Positions 1-6,710 of a DNA stretch of 7,846 bases are shown here, in pieces. Position 1 is the first letter of the stretch, and every line of letters starts with the position of its first letter. The DNA is taken from NCBI GenBank assembly GCA_015234495.1, contig JADGMZ010000025.1, forward strand, positions 1 to 7,846. Direction: 5' to 3'. Source of the DNA: Brevundimonas sp. Lineage in GTDB: Bacteria; Pseudomonadota; Alphaproteobacteria; Caulobacterales; Caulobacteraceae. The position numbers were made by a program, and so were the translations under genes. The notes under the pieces are model-generated. The model was not told the DNA's origin and made no database searches. It saw only the letters and a program-made list of their open reading frames with translations.

Positions 1-695
1 AGGTTCGGGTCCTCACCCTCGGCCGGTCGCTCACCGAGGCGGACAAGCCCTACTCGGTCGAACTGTGCGGCGGCACCCACGTCGCCCGCACAGGCGACAT
101 CGCCCTGTTCAAGATCGTCTCCGAGAGCGGCATCGCCGCCGGCGTGCGCCGCATCGAGGCCCTGACGGGCGAGGCCGCGCGCCAGCATCTGCTGGCCCAG
201 GCCGCCGTCGCGAAGAAGCTGGCGCAGTCGTTCAAGGTCCAGCCCGCCGACGTCCCCGCGCGCGTCGAGGCGCTGAGCGGTTCGGTGCGCACCCTGGAGA
301 AGCAGGTCGCCGAACTGAAGAAGCAACTGGCCCTGGGCGGGGGTTCGGGCGGGAACGCCGCGCCGGAGGAGATCAACGGCGTCAAGCTGATCGCCCGCGT
401 GCTGGACGGCGTCGACGGCAAGGGCCTGCGCGGCGTGGCCGAGGACTTCCGCAAACAGGTGGGATCAGGCGTCGTCGCCCTGATCGGCGTCACCGAGGGC
501 AAGGCGGCCGTGACCGTGGCCGCCACCTCGGACATGGCCGGCAAGGTCAACGCCGCCGACCTGGCCCGCGCGGCCGTGCTGGCGATGGGCGGTCAGGGCG
601 CGGGCGGCAAGCCCGACTTCGCCCAGGGCGGCGCGCCTGACGGCTCCAAGGCGGAAGAGGGTCTGGCGGCGGTGCGGGCGGCGCTGGCGGGCTAG
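1..695 (+). CDS. alaS: Alanine--tRNA ligase (AlaRS), C-terminal 230 residues (5' end outside window)
   Basis: Cytoplasmic enzyme that charges tRNA-Ala and hydrolyses mischarged Ser/Gly-tRNA-Ala. The reading frame is open from base 3, so the gene enters from the left; full AlaRS is about 870-890 aa. Visible fragment residues 1-58 end the editing domain. They include the zinc-site motif CGGTH (C22, H26; equivalent to E. coli C666/H670, known from the family), then TGDIALFKI and GVRRIEALTG. Residues about 60-112 form a helical linker rich in K/E/Q/L, probably coiled coil. Residues about 120-230 are the DHHA1/C-Ala domain, with the typical glycine-rich signature GGQGAGGKPDFAQGG at 196-210. The stop TAG at 693-695 overlaps the stop of the convergent gene. 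No hairpin terminator lies directly after it, so transcripts probably run antisense into the neighbour. Identification is very secure; only the N-terminal catalytic part is missing, because of the window edge. Confidence 0.97.
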   Translation, partial: VRVLTLGRSLTEADKPYSVELCGGTHVARTGDIALFKIVSESGIAAGVRRIEALTGEAARQHLLAQAAVAKKLAQSFKVQPADVPARVEALSGSVRTLEKQVAELKKQLALGGGSGGNAAPEEINGVKLIARVLDGVDGKGLRGVAEDFRKQVGSGVVALIGVTEGKAAVTVAATSDMAGKVNAADLARAAVLAMGGQGAGGKPDFAQGGAPDGSKAEEGLAAVRAALAG

Positions 696-1246
696 ACCGC
701 GTCGTTCTGGATATCGACCGCGGCCAGTTTCCACGCGAACAGGCCGCGCCGCTCCAGGCTCAAGGCCAGGCGCTGATCCGGGTGATCGCGGTCGGTCAGG
801 GTCACGGCGAAGGCGTTCAGGTCCCGGTAGCCCCAGGCCTGGTGGATGTCGTCGTCTCCGGCGTCGTCGCCCGGCTCGGGCTGGTCGCGCACGGTCGGAT
901 CGGGCGCTTCGGCGGTGGTGACCATGCGCGCGACCACCTCGGGCGTCACCGTGGCGTCGACCGCACCGGACAGGAGCATGGGAGCGAGGATCATGCCGAG
1001 GCCGCCCAGCCGGCTGTCAGCCATGTCCGGATTGCGCCGCAGGTGAGCGGCGAGCTCGGTGGTCAGTTCGTCCTTCAGACTCTGGCGCAGGGCGGGAAAG
1101 TCGACCAGCTGTTCCAGCCGGTCGGCGTCGCCGGCCCTGGCGGCCCGGATCAGCGCCTGCGCCGCAAGCACCGGCGAGGCGGCCCAGGCGACGGCGAATG
1201 CGACCACGGCCGCGACGACCACTCCGACGACGTTTTTCTTGACCAT
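692..1246 (-). CDS. DUF2939-family membrane-anchored protein (first of a tandem pair)
   Basis: A 184-aa protein of unknown function that I assign to DUF2939. Residues 1-4 (MVKK) are followed by a hydrophobic stretch at about 5-29. That is a membrane anchor or uncleaved signal, so the rest probably faces the periplasm. The family-like core is ALIRAARAGDADRLEQ followed by LVDFPALRQSLKDEL at 47-61; the C-terminal hallmark ERRGLFAWKL is at 165-174. An acidic stretch (GDDAGDDD) lies at about 127-133. The ATG at 1244-1246 has an AGAGGG ribosome site 4 nt upstream (1251-1256), which supports this start. Its upstream neighbour, 62 nt away on the same strand, is a paralogue, so the two are probably co-transcribed. 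Its stop TAG (692-694) shares a CTAG with the alaS stop. No catalytic motif is evident. The family call rests on motif memory and on similarity to the neighbour. Confidence 0.85.
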   Translation of the reverse strand: MVKKNVVGVVVAAVVAFAVAWAASPVLAAQALIRAARAGDADRLEQLVDFPALRQSLKDELTTELAAHLRRNPDMADSRLGGLGMILAPMLLSGAVDATVTPEVVARMVTTAEAPDPTVRDQPEPGDDAGDDDIHQAWGYRDLNAFAVTLTDRDHPDQRLALSLERRGLFAWKLAAVDIQNDAV

Positions 1247-1308
1247 GAGACCCTCTGGCGTCGAAACGCCTGCCCACGGCTACGGTTGCCGCGAGTCGAG
1301 AGGGCTGC

Positions 1309-1905
1309 CTAGCGCGGCGCCGGCGCGGCCGGAACGGCGGGCGCGACGACGGCGGGGGCCGCGCCCTCCGGCAGGCCGATGTGCACCAGCTTCCACTCGA
1401 ACGGGCCCTTGCGCTCGAAGGTGAAGATGGTGCGCGAGCCGCCTTCGTCGGTGACGGCCATGCGCACGCGGTTGACGCCCCAGAAGACCGGCGCGGGCAT
1501 GGGATTGCGCACGCTCGCAGGCGCCGGCCGGGCGGTGCGCTGCGAGGCGTAGCGGCCCTCTCCGCGGGTCAGGCCCGCCAGCGCGGCGGGCGTCAGATAG
1601 GCGTCTGCGTCGGCGGCGGGGGCGGCCGTCGGGGGCTCGAACTGGCGGCGCACGGCCCCGATCGGGTCCTCGAGGAAGGTCGGCGCCGGCGCCATGGCGG
1701 CGGGGTTGCCGGACAGTTGCGGGCGCAGCGACTGGCGCACGGCCGAGAAGTCGATCAGACGCGACAGCCCCGAAATGTCGTTGGAGTCCGCCGCCGAGCG
1801 GATGCCGAAGAAGGCCACGCCGGGAGCGGCGAAGAAGCTGACCGCCGCCACGATGACGGCCAGCAGCACCAGATTGCCGAACAGCTTCTTCAACGAGGTC
1901 TCCAC
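1309..1905 (-). CDS. DUF2939-family membrane-anchored protein (second of a tandem pair)
   Basis: A 198-aa protein of unknown function. The N-terminus METSLKKLFG leads into a hydrophobic segment at about 10-34, so it is probably anchored in the inner membrane with a periplasmic domain. Its LIDFSAVRQSLRPQL (50-64) matches LVDFPALRQSLKDEL of the next gene, and ERKGPFEWKL (164-173) matches ERRGLFAWKL. The same two blocks in the same order indicate duplication followed by divergence. Between them the two proteins differ strongly: here there is a Pro/Ala-rich linker (about 70-100), and the C-terminus ends in an Ala/Pro-rich low-complexity tail (180-198). The start is GTG (1903-1905) with only a weak ribosome site. 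An out-of-frame ATG nearby (1916-1918) opens a spurious frame. The gene lies 97 nt downstream of icd on the same strand, behind the icd terminator, so it needs either readthrough or its own promoter in a roughly 40-nt gap. Confidence 0.83.
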   Translation of the reverse strand: METSLKKLFGNLVLLAVIVAAVSFFAAPGVAFFGIRSAADSNDISGLSRLIDFSAVRQSLRPQLSGNPAAMAPAPTFLEDPIGAVRRQFEPPTAAPAADADAYLTPAALAGLTRGEGRYASQRTARPAPASVRNPMPAPVFWGVNRVRMAVTDEGGSRTIFTFERKGPFEWKLVHIGLPEGAAPAVVAPAVPAAPAPR

Positions 1906-1943
1906 CGGTTCGCCGCATCAACGCACAAACGTCCGGGACGCTC

Positions 1944-1979
1944 AAACGAAAGCCCCGCCGGAGCGTGTCCGGCGGGGCT
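1944..1979 (-). terminator. Intrinsic terminator of icd
   Basis: A perfect 12-bp inverted repeat, AGCCCCGCCGGA (1951-1962) and TCCGGCGGGGCT (1968-1979), with a 5-nt loop. Read on the minus strand it begins 23 nt after the icd stop and is followed by TTCGTTTG, a moderately U-rich tail. Geometry, orientation and position all fit Rho-independent termination of icd. It would partly insulate the DUF2939 pair from icd transcription. Confidence 0.85.
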
Positions 1980-2002
1980 GGTGCGGTTCGGCGGCGACGG
2001 CC

Positions 2003-3217
2003 TCAGGCGGCCATGGCCCTGGTCAGGTTCTCGGCCACCTTGTCGAGGAAGCCCTCGGTGGTCAGCCAGCTCTGCTGGTCGCCGACCAGCAGGGCGAGGT
2101 CCTTGGTCATGAAGCCGGCTTCCACCGTCTCGACGACGACCCGCTCGAGGGTGGCGGCGAAGGCGGCCAGGTCCGCGTTGTCGTCCAGCTTGGCGCGGTG
2201 AGCGAAGCCGCGCGTCCAGGCGAAGATCGAGGCGATGGAGTTGGTCGAGGTCGCCTCGCCCTTCTGGTGCTGGCGGTAGTGGCGGGTGACGGTGCCGTGG
2301 GCGGCTTCCGATTCCAGCACCTTGCCGTCCGGGGTCATCAGCACCGAGGTCATCAGGCCCAGCGAGCCGAAGCCCTGCGCCACCACGTCGGACTGCACGT
2401 CGCCGTCGTAGTTCTTGCAGGCCCAGACAAAGCCGCCCGACCACTTGATCGCCGCGGCCACCATGTCGTCGATCAGGCGGTGCTCGTAGGTCAGGCCGGC
2501 GGCCTTGAACTGGTCGGCGAACTCTTCGTCGAACACCTTCTGGAAGATGTCCTTGAAGCGCCCGTCGTAGGCCTTGAGGATGGTGTTCTTGGTCGACAGA
2601 TAGACCGGGAAATTACGCTGAAGGCCGAAGGAGAAGCTGGCGCGGGCGAACTCGGTGATCGAGTCGTCGAGGTTGTACATGCCCATGGCGACGCCGGACG
2701 AGGGGAAGTCGAACACCTCGTGCTCGATGACCTGGCCGTCCTCGCCCTGGAATTTGATGGTCAGCTTGCCGGGGCCCGGGACGAGGAAGTCGGTGGCCTT
2801 GTACTGGTCGCCGAAGGCGTGGCGGCCGACGACGATCGGCTGGGTCCAGCCGGGGACCAGCCGGGGCACGTTCGAGCAGATGATCGGCTCGCGGAAGACG
2901 ACGCCGCCGAGGATGTTGCGGATGGTGCCGTTGGGCGACTTCCACATCTTCTTGAGGCCGAATTCCTGCACCCGGGCCTCGTCCGGGGTGATGGTGGCGC
3001 ACTTCACGCCGACGCCGTGCTTCTGGATGGCGTGGGCCGCATCGACGGTCACCTTGTCGTCGGTGGCGTCGCGGTTTTCCATCGACAGGTCGTAGTAGTC
3101 GAGCTCGAGGTCGAGGAAGGGGAAGACCAGCTTGTCCTTGATCATCTGCCAGATGATCCGGGTCATCTCGTCGCCGTCGATGTCCACGATGGGGTTGGCG
3201 ACCTTGATCCTGGTCAT
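2003..3217 (-). CDS. icd: NADP-dependent isocitrate dehydrogenase, homodimeric eukaryote-like type
   Basis: Oxidative decarboxylation of isocitrate to 2-oxoglutarate with NADP+ in the cytoplasmic TCA cycle; an important NADPH source. The 404-aa length is normal for the alphaproteobacterial/eukaryote-like subfamily. The N-terminus [20 protein letters not shown] is typical. Substrate residues match human IDH1: T77, S94-P-N96-G-T-I-R100, R109, R132, Y139, and K210 from the partner subunit. Metal ligands lie in D250-D251 and in DGDVQSD (D271, D273, D277). The NADP loop AHGTVTRH is at 306-313, with R312/H313 placed to contact the 2'-phosphate, which supports NADP rather than NAD use. The frame stays open beyond the ATG at 3215-3217, but that extension is Arg/Ala-rich and unlike the family, so this start is preferred despite a weak ribosome site (AGAGG about 12 nt upstream). 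Proximity to alaS is, to my recollection, seen in other alphaproteobacteria. All key residues are present and nothing suggests inactivation. Confidence 0.98.
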   Translation of the reverse strand: MTRIKVANPIVDIDGDEMTRIIWQMIKDKLVFPFLDLELDYYDLSMENRDATDDKVTVDAAHAIQKHGVGVKCATITPDEARVQEFGLKKMWKSPNGTIRNILGGVVFREPIICSNVPRLVPGWTQPIVVGRHAFGDQYKATDFLVPGPGKLTIKFQGEDGQVIEHEVFDFPSSGVAMGMYNLDDSITEFARASFSFGLQRNFPVYLSTKNTILKAYDGRFKDIFQKVFDEEFADQFKAAGLTYEHRLIDDMVAAAIKWSGGFVWACKNYDGDVQSDVVAQGFGSLGLMTSVLMTPDGKVLESEAAHGTVTRHYRQHQKGEATSTNSIASIFAWTRGFAHRAKLDDNADLAAFAATLERVVVETVEAGFMTKDLALLVGDQQSWLTTEGFLDKVAENLTRAMAA

Positions 3218-3258
3218 GCGGTGCGCGCCTCTGCTTGGGAATGGGGAGTGAGGCGGGC

Positions 3259-3287
3259 GGTATAGCGGCGGCGGAGCGCGGGCGCAA
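3259..3287 (-). promoter_or_regulatory. Probable housekeeping promoter of icd
   Basis: On the minus strand TTGCGCC (3281-3287) and GCTATACC (3259-3266) are separated by 14 nt. The Caulobacter sigma-73 consensus, from memory, is TTGACGS-N10-14-GCTANAWC. The -10 element matches 7 of 8 positions and the -35 element about 5 of 7. It lies about 42 nt upstream of the icd ATG, leaving a short leader. The TATA is the only AT-rich spot in a very GC-rich stretch. Predicted by eye only. Confidence 0.5.
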
Positions 3288-3396
3288 AGGGGCGACCATC
3301 GGGTTGCGGGCCGGCGCGATTGGCCGGAGTATTCCCCAAACAACGCTCTCCCCGCGCAACATGCCGCACGGAGCGCCGCCGCCCGGGAGAACCGAG

Positions 3397-4470
3397 ATGC
3401 GCCTGACGATCGCCGCCGCCCTGCTGCTGACCGCCTGCTCCGCCGAGACGAGCGGGGCGGCGGCGCCGGAAACATCGGGTCCGGCGCCGCAGCGCGCCTC
3501 GGCCCCGTCCGCCATGCCTTCGGAACGACGCGCCTTCCGGGACTGGATCGCGATCTGCGACAACGGCAACGCCTGTTTCGCCTTCGCTGCGGCGGATAAC
3601 CACAGCGGCTGGGTGCGCGTCGCCATGGAGCCCGGCCCCGAGGCGCGACCCGAGGTAGCCGCCGGCTACTGGCCCTCGGAGGACGGCGCGACGGACGCGT
3701 TCGCCCTCACGGTCGACGGGACCGCCTTCCCCCTGACGCTGACGGATTCCGGGGGCACGGCGGGTTCGGTGGCGGCCGATCGCGCCCTGGCGGCGGTGCG
3801 CGCCATGGCGGATGGTCGCTCGGGCGATATCGGACCCGACGGCGCCCTTTCCCTGTCCGGGGCCGCGGCCGCCCTGCTGTGGATCGACGAGCGCCAGGGC
3901 CGGGTGGGCACGGTGACAGCGCTGCGCCGGCCCGGGTCGAAGCCCGCCTCAAGCGTTCCGCCCGCGCCGCCGCTGCCGGAGGTCCGGCCGGCCCCCGCCG
4001 TGTCGCAGGCCGGCTTCGGCGAGAGCGACCAGACCCTGCCGCAGACGCTGGAGGATCTGCCGACCGTCATGGATTGCCGCGCCGAGACCAGTCACAGTGA
4101 GTGGGTGCAGAAGGAGGTCATGTCGGCCCGTCTGGGCGCCGACACCGAGCTGTGGGGCGTGCCGTGCATCATGGGGGCCTACAACATCGGCCATGAGTGG
4201 TTCATCACCGGCCCCGGCGGTCGTGACCCGAGGCCGGCCCGCCTGACCTCGACGTCCGGCGAGCCGGAGTCCCTGACCATCAACGGCGGCTACGCGGCCA
4301 CGGCGCGCACCCTCGTGGCCTTCGCCAAGGGCCGCGGCGTCGGTGACTGCGGGACCGCCTCGACCTGGACCTGGACCGGCCGGGAATTCGTCCTCAGCCA
4401 CGAACTCGAGATGACCGAATGCTGGGGCGTGCCGGTCGACTTCTGGCCGACGACGTGGCGGACACGGTGA
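3397..4470 (+). CDS. DUF1176-family lipoprotein
   Basis: A 357-aa predicted lipoprotein of unknown function. The start at 3397 gives [14 protein letters not shown]: a basic n-region, a short hydrophobic core and a lipobox LTAC with acylated Cys14. An in-frame ATG at 3361 would prepend 12 proline-rich residues before the signal, and GGGAGA (3385-3390) sits 6 nt before 3397, so 3397 is preferred. Residues 15-45 are a low-complexity Ala/Pro/Ser tether. The folded part begins with [14 protein letters not shown] (47-60) and ends with [15 protein letters not shown] (342-356); both are hallmarks I associate with DUF1176. A Pro-rich linker (180-204) divides it into two halves. Apart from Cys14 there are exactly six cysteines (54, 60, 227, 257, 318, 342), which could form three disulphides in the periplasm. 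It diverges from icd, and its TGA overlaps the GTG start of the flavoprotein gene, so the two are probably co-translated. Family assignment is good; function is unknown. Confidence 0.88.
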   Translation: MRLTIAAALLLTACSAETSGAAAPETSGPAPQRASAPSAMPSERRAFRDWIAICDNGNACFAFAAADNHSGWVRVAMEPGPEARPEVAAGYWPSEDGATDAFALTVDGTAFPLTLTDSGGTAGSVAADRALAAVRAMADGRSGDIGPDGALSLSGAAAALLWIDERQGRVGTVTALRRPGSKPASSVPPAPPLPEVRPAPAVSQAGFGESDQTLPQTLEDLPTVMDCRAETSHSEWVQKEVMSARLGADTELWGVPCIMGAYNIGHEWFITGPGGRDPRPARLTSTSGEPESLTINGGYAATARTLVAFAKGRGVGDCGTASTWTWTGREFVLSHELEMTECWGVPVDFWPTTWRTR

Positions 4471-5378
4471 GCGGGACCGATCCTGAGGTCCTGATAGTCG
4501 GGGCCGGACCGGCCGGCCTGACGGCGGCGACCTATCTGGCCCGCTTCCGGCGACGGGTGCTGGTCGCCGACGGCGGGCCGCCGCGGGCGCTCTGGATCCC
4601 CGTCAGCCACAACCTGCCCGGCTTTCCGCAGGGGATCACCGGCGAGGCCATCGTCGGCCGCATGACCGAACAGGCGCTGGAGTACGACGCCGTGATCGAG
4701 CCGGGCCGGATCGAGGCGCTGGCGCGCCACGGGGACGGCTTCACGGCGCGACTGAACGGGCGCGAACTCCGGGCCCGGGCGGTGCTGCTGGCCACCGGGG
4801 TCGCCGATCACCACCCCGACCTGCCCGGCGTCGAGCGGGCCATCGAACGGGCTGTCGTCCGCATCTGCCCGATCTGCGACGGCTATGAAGCCATCGGCAA
4901 GGCCGTGGCCATCATCGGCAAGGACGACGCCGGGGTCCGGGAGGCGGCCTTCCTGCGCACCTATTCCGATCAGGTGACGCTGATCCACGTCGGACCGGCT
5001 GCGGCCCTGACCGAGGAGGACGAACTGCGGCGGATGGCGGTCGAGCTGATCCGCGCGCCGATCGACAATGTCCGGCTGGAGGGCGACCGGGTGACGGCGC
5101 TGAGCTGGGGCGGAACTTTCCGGGTCTTCGACCTGGTCTATTCGGCCCTTGGAACCACCCCGAACGCCGGCCTGGCGGAAACCCTCGGCGCCCGGGTCAG
5201 CGAGGACGGCTGCATGGTGGTGGACGCCCACCAGCAGACCAGCGTGCCGGGCCTCTACGCCGCCGGCGACGTGGTGCGCGGGCTGAACCAGATCGCGGTC
5301 GCCGGCGCCGAGGCGGCGATCGCAGCGACCGCCATTCACAACGCCCTGCGCGAGGCCGACGGCTGGACGGCCGACTGA
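4467..5378 (+). CDS. Thioredoxin-reductase-like FAD/NAD(P) oxidoreductase
   Basis: A 303-aa cytoplasmic flavoprotein of the TrxB-like (COG0492) two-dinucleotide-fold class. The FAD motif is VLIVGAGPAGLTAA (8-21) and the second FAD motif LYAAGDVV is at 263-270, followed by QIAVAGAEAAIAA. The redox-active pair CPIC (C134, C137) aligns with CATC of E. coli TrxB (C135/C138). The nucleotide-binding loop is unusual: GKDDAGVREA (151-160), where typical TrxR has GGGxSAxEEA. Segments WIPVSHNLPGF (43-53) and FLRTYS (162-167) match a TrxR-like subfamily of unclear substrate rather than housekeeping TrxB. I therefore give no gene symbol; ferredoxin- or glutaredoxin-type partners cannot be excluded. GTG at 4467 is chosen because it gives the 4-nt GTGA overlap with the lipoprotein stop, has GGCGGA 4 nt upstream, and starts close before the FAD fold as in relatives. 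The alternative ATG at 4419 would add 16 residues with no match. Confidence 0.88.
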   Translation: MSGTDPEVLIVGAGPAGLTAATYLARFRRRVLVADGGPPRALWIPVSHNLPGFPQGITGEAIVGRMTEQALEYDAVIEPGRIEALARHGDGFTARLNGRELRARAVLLATGVADHHPDLPGVERAIERAVVRICPICDGYEAIGKAVAIIGKDDAGVREAAFLRTYSDQVTLIHVGPAAALTEEDELRRMAVELIRAPIDNVRLEGDRVTALSWGGTFRVFDLVYSALGTTPNAGLAETLGARVSEDGCMVVDAHQQTSVPGLYAAGDVVRGLNQIAVAGAEAAIAATAIHNALREADGWTAD

Positions 5379-5389
5379 GCCGGCCGACA

Positions 5390-5428
5390 GCCCGGGCCTC
5401 GGGAGCAGGAGTCTCCCGTGGCCCGGGC
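5390..5428 (+). terminator. Long GC hairpin after the flavoprotein gene (candidate terminator)
   Basis: GCCCGGGCC-T-CGGGAG (5390-5405) pairs with CTCCCG-T-GGCCCGGGC (5413-5428): 15 of 16 positions pair, with one T:T mismatch and a 7-nt loop. It begins 11 nt after the TGA at 5378. No U-tract follows, so it may act as a 3' stabilising structure or a U-less terminator rather than a classical one. The loop edge contains a GAGTC (GANTC) at 5409-5413. Confidence 0.5.
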
Positions 5429-5668
5429 CAGGGTCGCGGCGGCGCGAGGGGATTGGGCCCCACCGCCCTCGACCCCTCTCTAACGGCTCAGTTGCGAAAC
5501 TCCGTCGCGGCTCGCGCCCGCAGCGGCGCGGGTGCGGATGCGGGTGCGGCTGCGCCGCCAGTCGTGCAGGAGGGCCGTCCACCCCCATGTGGAGACCTTA
5601 TGCGTTTGATGCGTCTCTTCCATCTCTAATCTCCGAGGTTCGTCTAGCAGGGCAGGCCGAAATTGCGC
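5429..5668. other. Non-coding stretch between flavoprotein and LysR genes
   Basis: No convincing gene on either strand. It contains a weaker stem GAGGGG/CCCCTC (5446-5451 with 5473-5478), a hexamer repeat at 5531-5554, and a stem GCGGCGC/GCGCCGC (5523-5529 with 5552-5558) that brackets the repeat. GC content falls from about 5575 onward as the LysR promoter region begins. Two short frames, at 5480-5686 on the minus strand and from 5587 on the plus strand, have no recognisable protein character. Confidence 0.6.
5531..5554. repeat. Degenerate hexamer tandem repeat (4 copies)
   Basis: Four consecutive units GGTGCG, GATGCG, GGTGCG and GCTGCG, varying only at the second position of the unit. Equivalently, a 12-bp unit is repeated twice with one change. 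It sits in the loop of a 7-bp GCGGCGC/GCGCCGC stem. A short slippage-type repeat with no known role. Confidence 0.7.
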
Positions 5669-5697
5669 TTGACAGGCCCGTTTCACAAACCAGATTG
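5669..5697 (+). promoter_or_regulatory. Candidate promoter of the LysR-type regulator gene
   Basis: A perfect TTGACA -35 box (5669-5674) is followed after 17 nt by a weak -10, AGATTG (5692-5697), in a locally AT-richer stretch. A 25-nt leader follows, with TAAGG (5711-5715) 7 nt before the ATG at 5723. The weak -10 suggests low or activated expression. LysR proteins commonly bind near their own promoters, but I could not define a clear T-N11-A operator here. Confidence 0.42.
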
Positions 5698-5722
5698 ATC
5701 GCGCACAGCATAAGGCTCACTT

Positions 5723-6652
5723 ATGGCCGACCCCCTTGCCGCCATTCCCCTCGCCTCGCTTCGCGTATTCGAGGCCGCGGCGCGCCTGAACAGCTTCACC
5801 CGCGCGGCGGAAGAATTGGGCATGACCCAGGCTGCGGTCAGCTGGCAGATCAAGGCTTTGGAGGGCCGGCTGGGACAGAGCCTGTTCCGCCGGCTGCCGC
5901 GCGAGGTCGTGCCGACCGAGCCGGGAGAGCGGCTGTCGCGGGCCGCCACCGAGGCCATGACCCTGCTCAGGCGGGCGCTGACCGACCTGACCGAAACCGA
6001 TCAGGCGGTGCTGTCGATCACCACCCTGGCGACCCTGGCGACGCAGTGGCTGGCGCCCCGGCTGGGGGAGTTCCAGCTGGCCAACCCCGAGCTGGCGGTC
6101 AGGCTCGACACCGCGGCCCAGCTGGTCGACCTGTCACGCGAGGGCTTCGACGTCGGCATCCGCTCCGGGACGGGCGACTGGCCGGGAGTTGAGAGCGTGG
6201 AGGTGATGCCGAGCGTGTTCACCCCGGTGTGCAGCCCGCGGCTGCGCGATCGGCTGGGACTTGGCACGGCGGAGGATCTGCTGGGGGCGCCGCGGATCGG
6301 GACGGAGAAGGAGTGGACCGTGTGGTTCGCCGCGGCGGGCGTGGCCGCCGACGGCCAGGCGCCGTCACGGCTGCGGGCCGACTACCAGGCGCTGGAGGTG
6401 GCCTCGGCGTTGAACGACCAGGGGGTGGCCCTGGCCTCGCCCATCCTGTTCGCGCGGGAACTGGCGTCCGGCCAGCTGGTGCAGCCGGTTCCGCTGACCG
6501 TGAAGCTGATCGACGGATACGCCTACTGGCTGGTCTGGCCGGAAGGACGCCGCCGCTCGCCCAAGATCGCCCGGTTCCGCGACTGGATCCTGGCCGCGGC
6601 GGCCGCCGATCCGACCGTGCGGGCGGCGCGCGAAGCGGTGGCGACGGCCTGA
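5723..6652 (+). CDS. LysR-family transcriptional regulator, GcvA-like
   Basis: A 309-aa DNA-binding regulator. The N-terminal winged helix-turn-helix spans residues about 9-68: LASLRVFEAAARLNSFTRAA, then the recognition region ELGMTQAAVSWQIKALE (31-47) and LFRRLPREVVPTEPG. A linker helix at about 68-92 leads to the effector-binding domain at about 95-300. The segment GVALASPILFARELASGQLV with a C-terminal PEGRRRSPKIARFRDWI resembles the GcvA/AmpR branch of LTTRs. Length is normal (about 300 aa). The ATG has TAAGG 7 nt upstream. LTTRs often sit divergent to a target, but here both neighbours are codirectional or convergent, so the target is not given by the context. The flavoprotein gene upstream, 344 bp away on the same strand, is the nearest candidate. 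Effector unknown. The family call is firm; the GcvA-like subgroup is moderately supported, and I do not claim it is GcvA. Confidence 0.95.
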   Translation: MADPLAAIPLASLRVFEAAARLNSFTRAAEELGMTQAAVSWQIKALEGRLGQSLFRRLPREVVPTEPGERLSRAATEAMTLLRRALTDLTETDQAVLSITTLATLATQWLAPRLGEFQLANPELAVRLDTAAQLVDLSREGFDVGIRSGTGDWPGVESVEVMPSVFTPVCSPRLRDRLGLGTAEDLLGAPRIGTEKEWTVWFAAAGVAADGQAPSRLRADYQALEVASALNDQGVALASPILFARELASGQLVQPVPLTVKLIDGYAYWLVWPEGRRRSPKIARFRDWILAAAAADPTVRAAREAVATA

Positions 6653-6662
6653 GGCCCCAGGG

Positions 6663-6687
6663 CCGCCTACCCGGGCGGGGAGTTTCT
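6663..6687 (+). terminator. Weak candidate terminator of the LysR gene
   Basis: CCGCC (6663-6667) and GGCGG (6674-6678) form a 5-bp stem with a 6-nt loop, followed by GGAGTTTCTT, a short T-rich run. It starts 11 nt after the TGA. A competing small stem GGCC/GGCC lies just 5' of it. The stem is short for an intrinsic terminator. Confidence 0.35.
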
Positions 6688-6710
6688 TGCCGCGGCGGCG
6701 ACCGGAAATT

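Noticed and set aside
1694..3265. 523-codon open frame on the plus strand, antisense to icd
   Set aside because: It is a shadow of the highly biased icd codons. The product is Val/Asp/Gly/His-rich with no domain, and icd is complete and unmistakable on the other strand.
3361..3396. Upstream ATG for the lipoprotein gene
   Set aside because: It would put a proline-rich stretch before the signal peptide; the ATG at 3397 has a ribosome site at good spacing and gives a proper lipoprotein signal.
3218..3475. N-terminal extension of the icd frame
   Set aside because: The extra residues are Arg/Ala/Ser-rich, unlike any isocitrate dehydrogenase; the ATG at 3215-3217 gives the normal family N-terminus and length.
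4419..4466. Upstream ATG for the flavoprotein gene
   Set aside because: It overlaps the lipoprotein gene by 52 nt and adds 16 residues with no family match; the GTG at 4467 gives a 4-nt overlap and a canonical start before the FAD fold.
4290..5588. 432-codon minus-strand frame antisense to the flavoprotein gene
   Set aside because: Its composition is Arg/Pro/Gly/His-rich as expected of a GC-rich antisense frame, and it is fully explained by the TrxR-like gene opposite.
5480..5686. 68-codon minus-strand frame in the gap before the LysR gene
   Set aside because: No convincing ribosome site or protein features; the C-terminal half is Arg/Ala-rich, translated from the hexamer repeat and GC stems.
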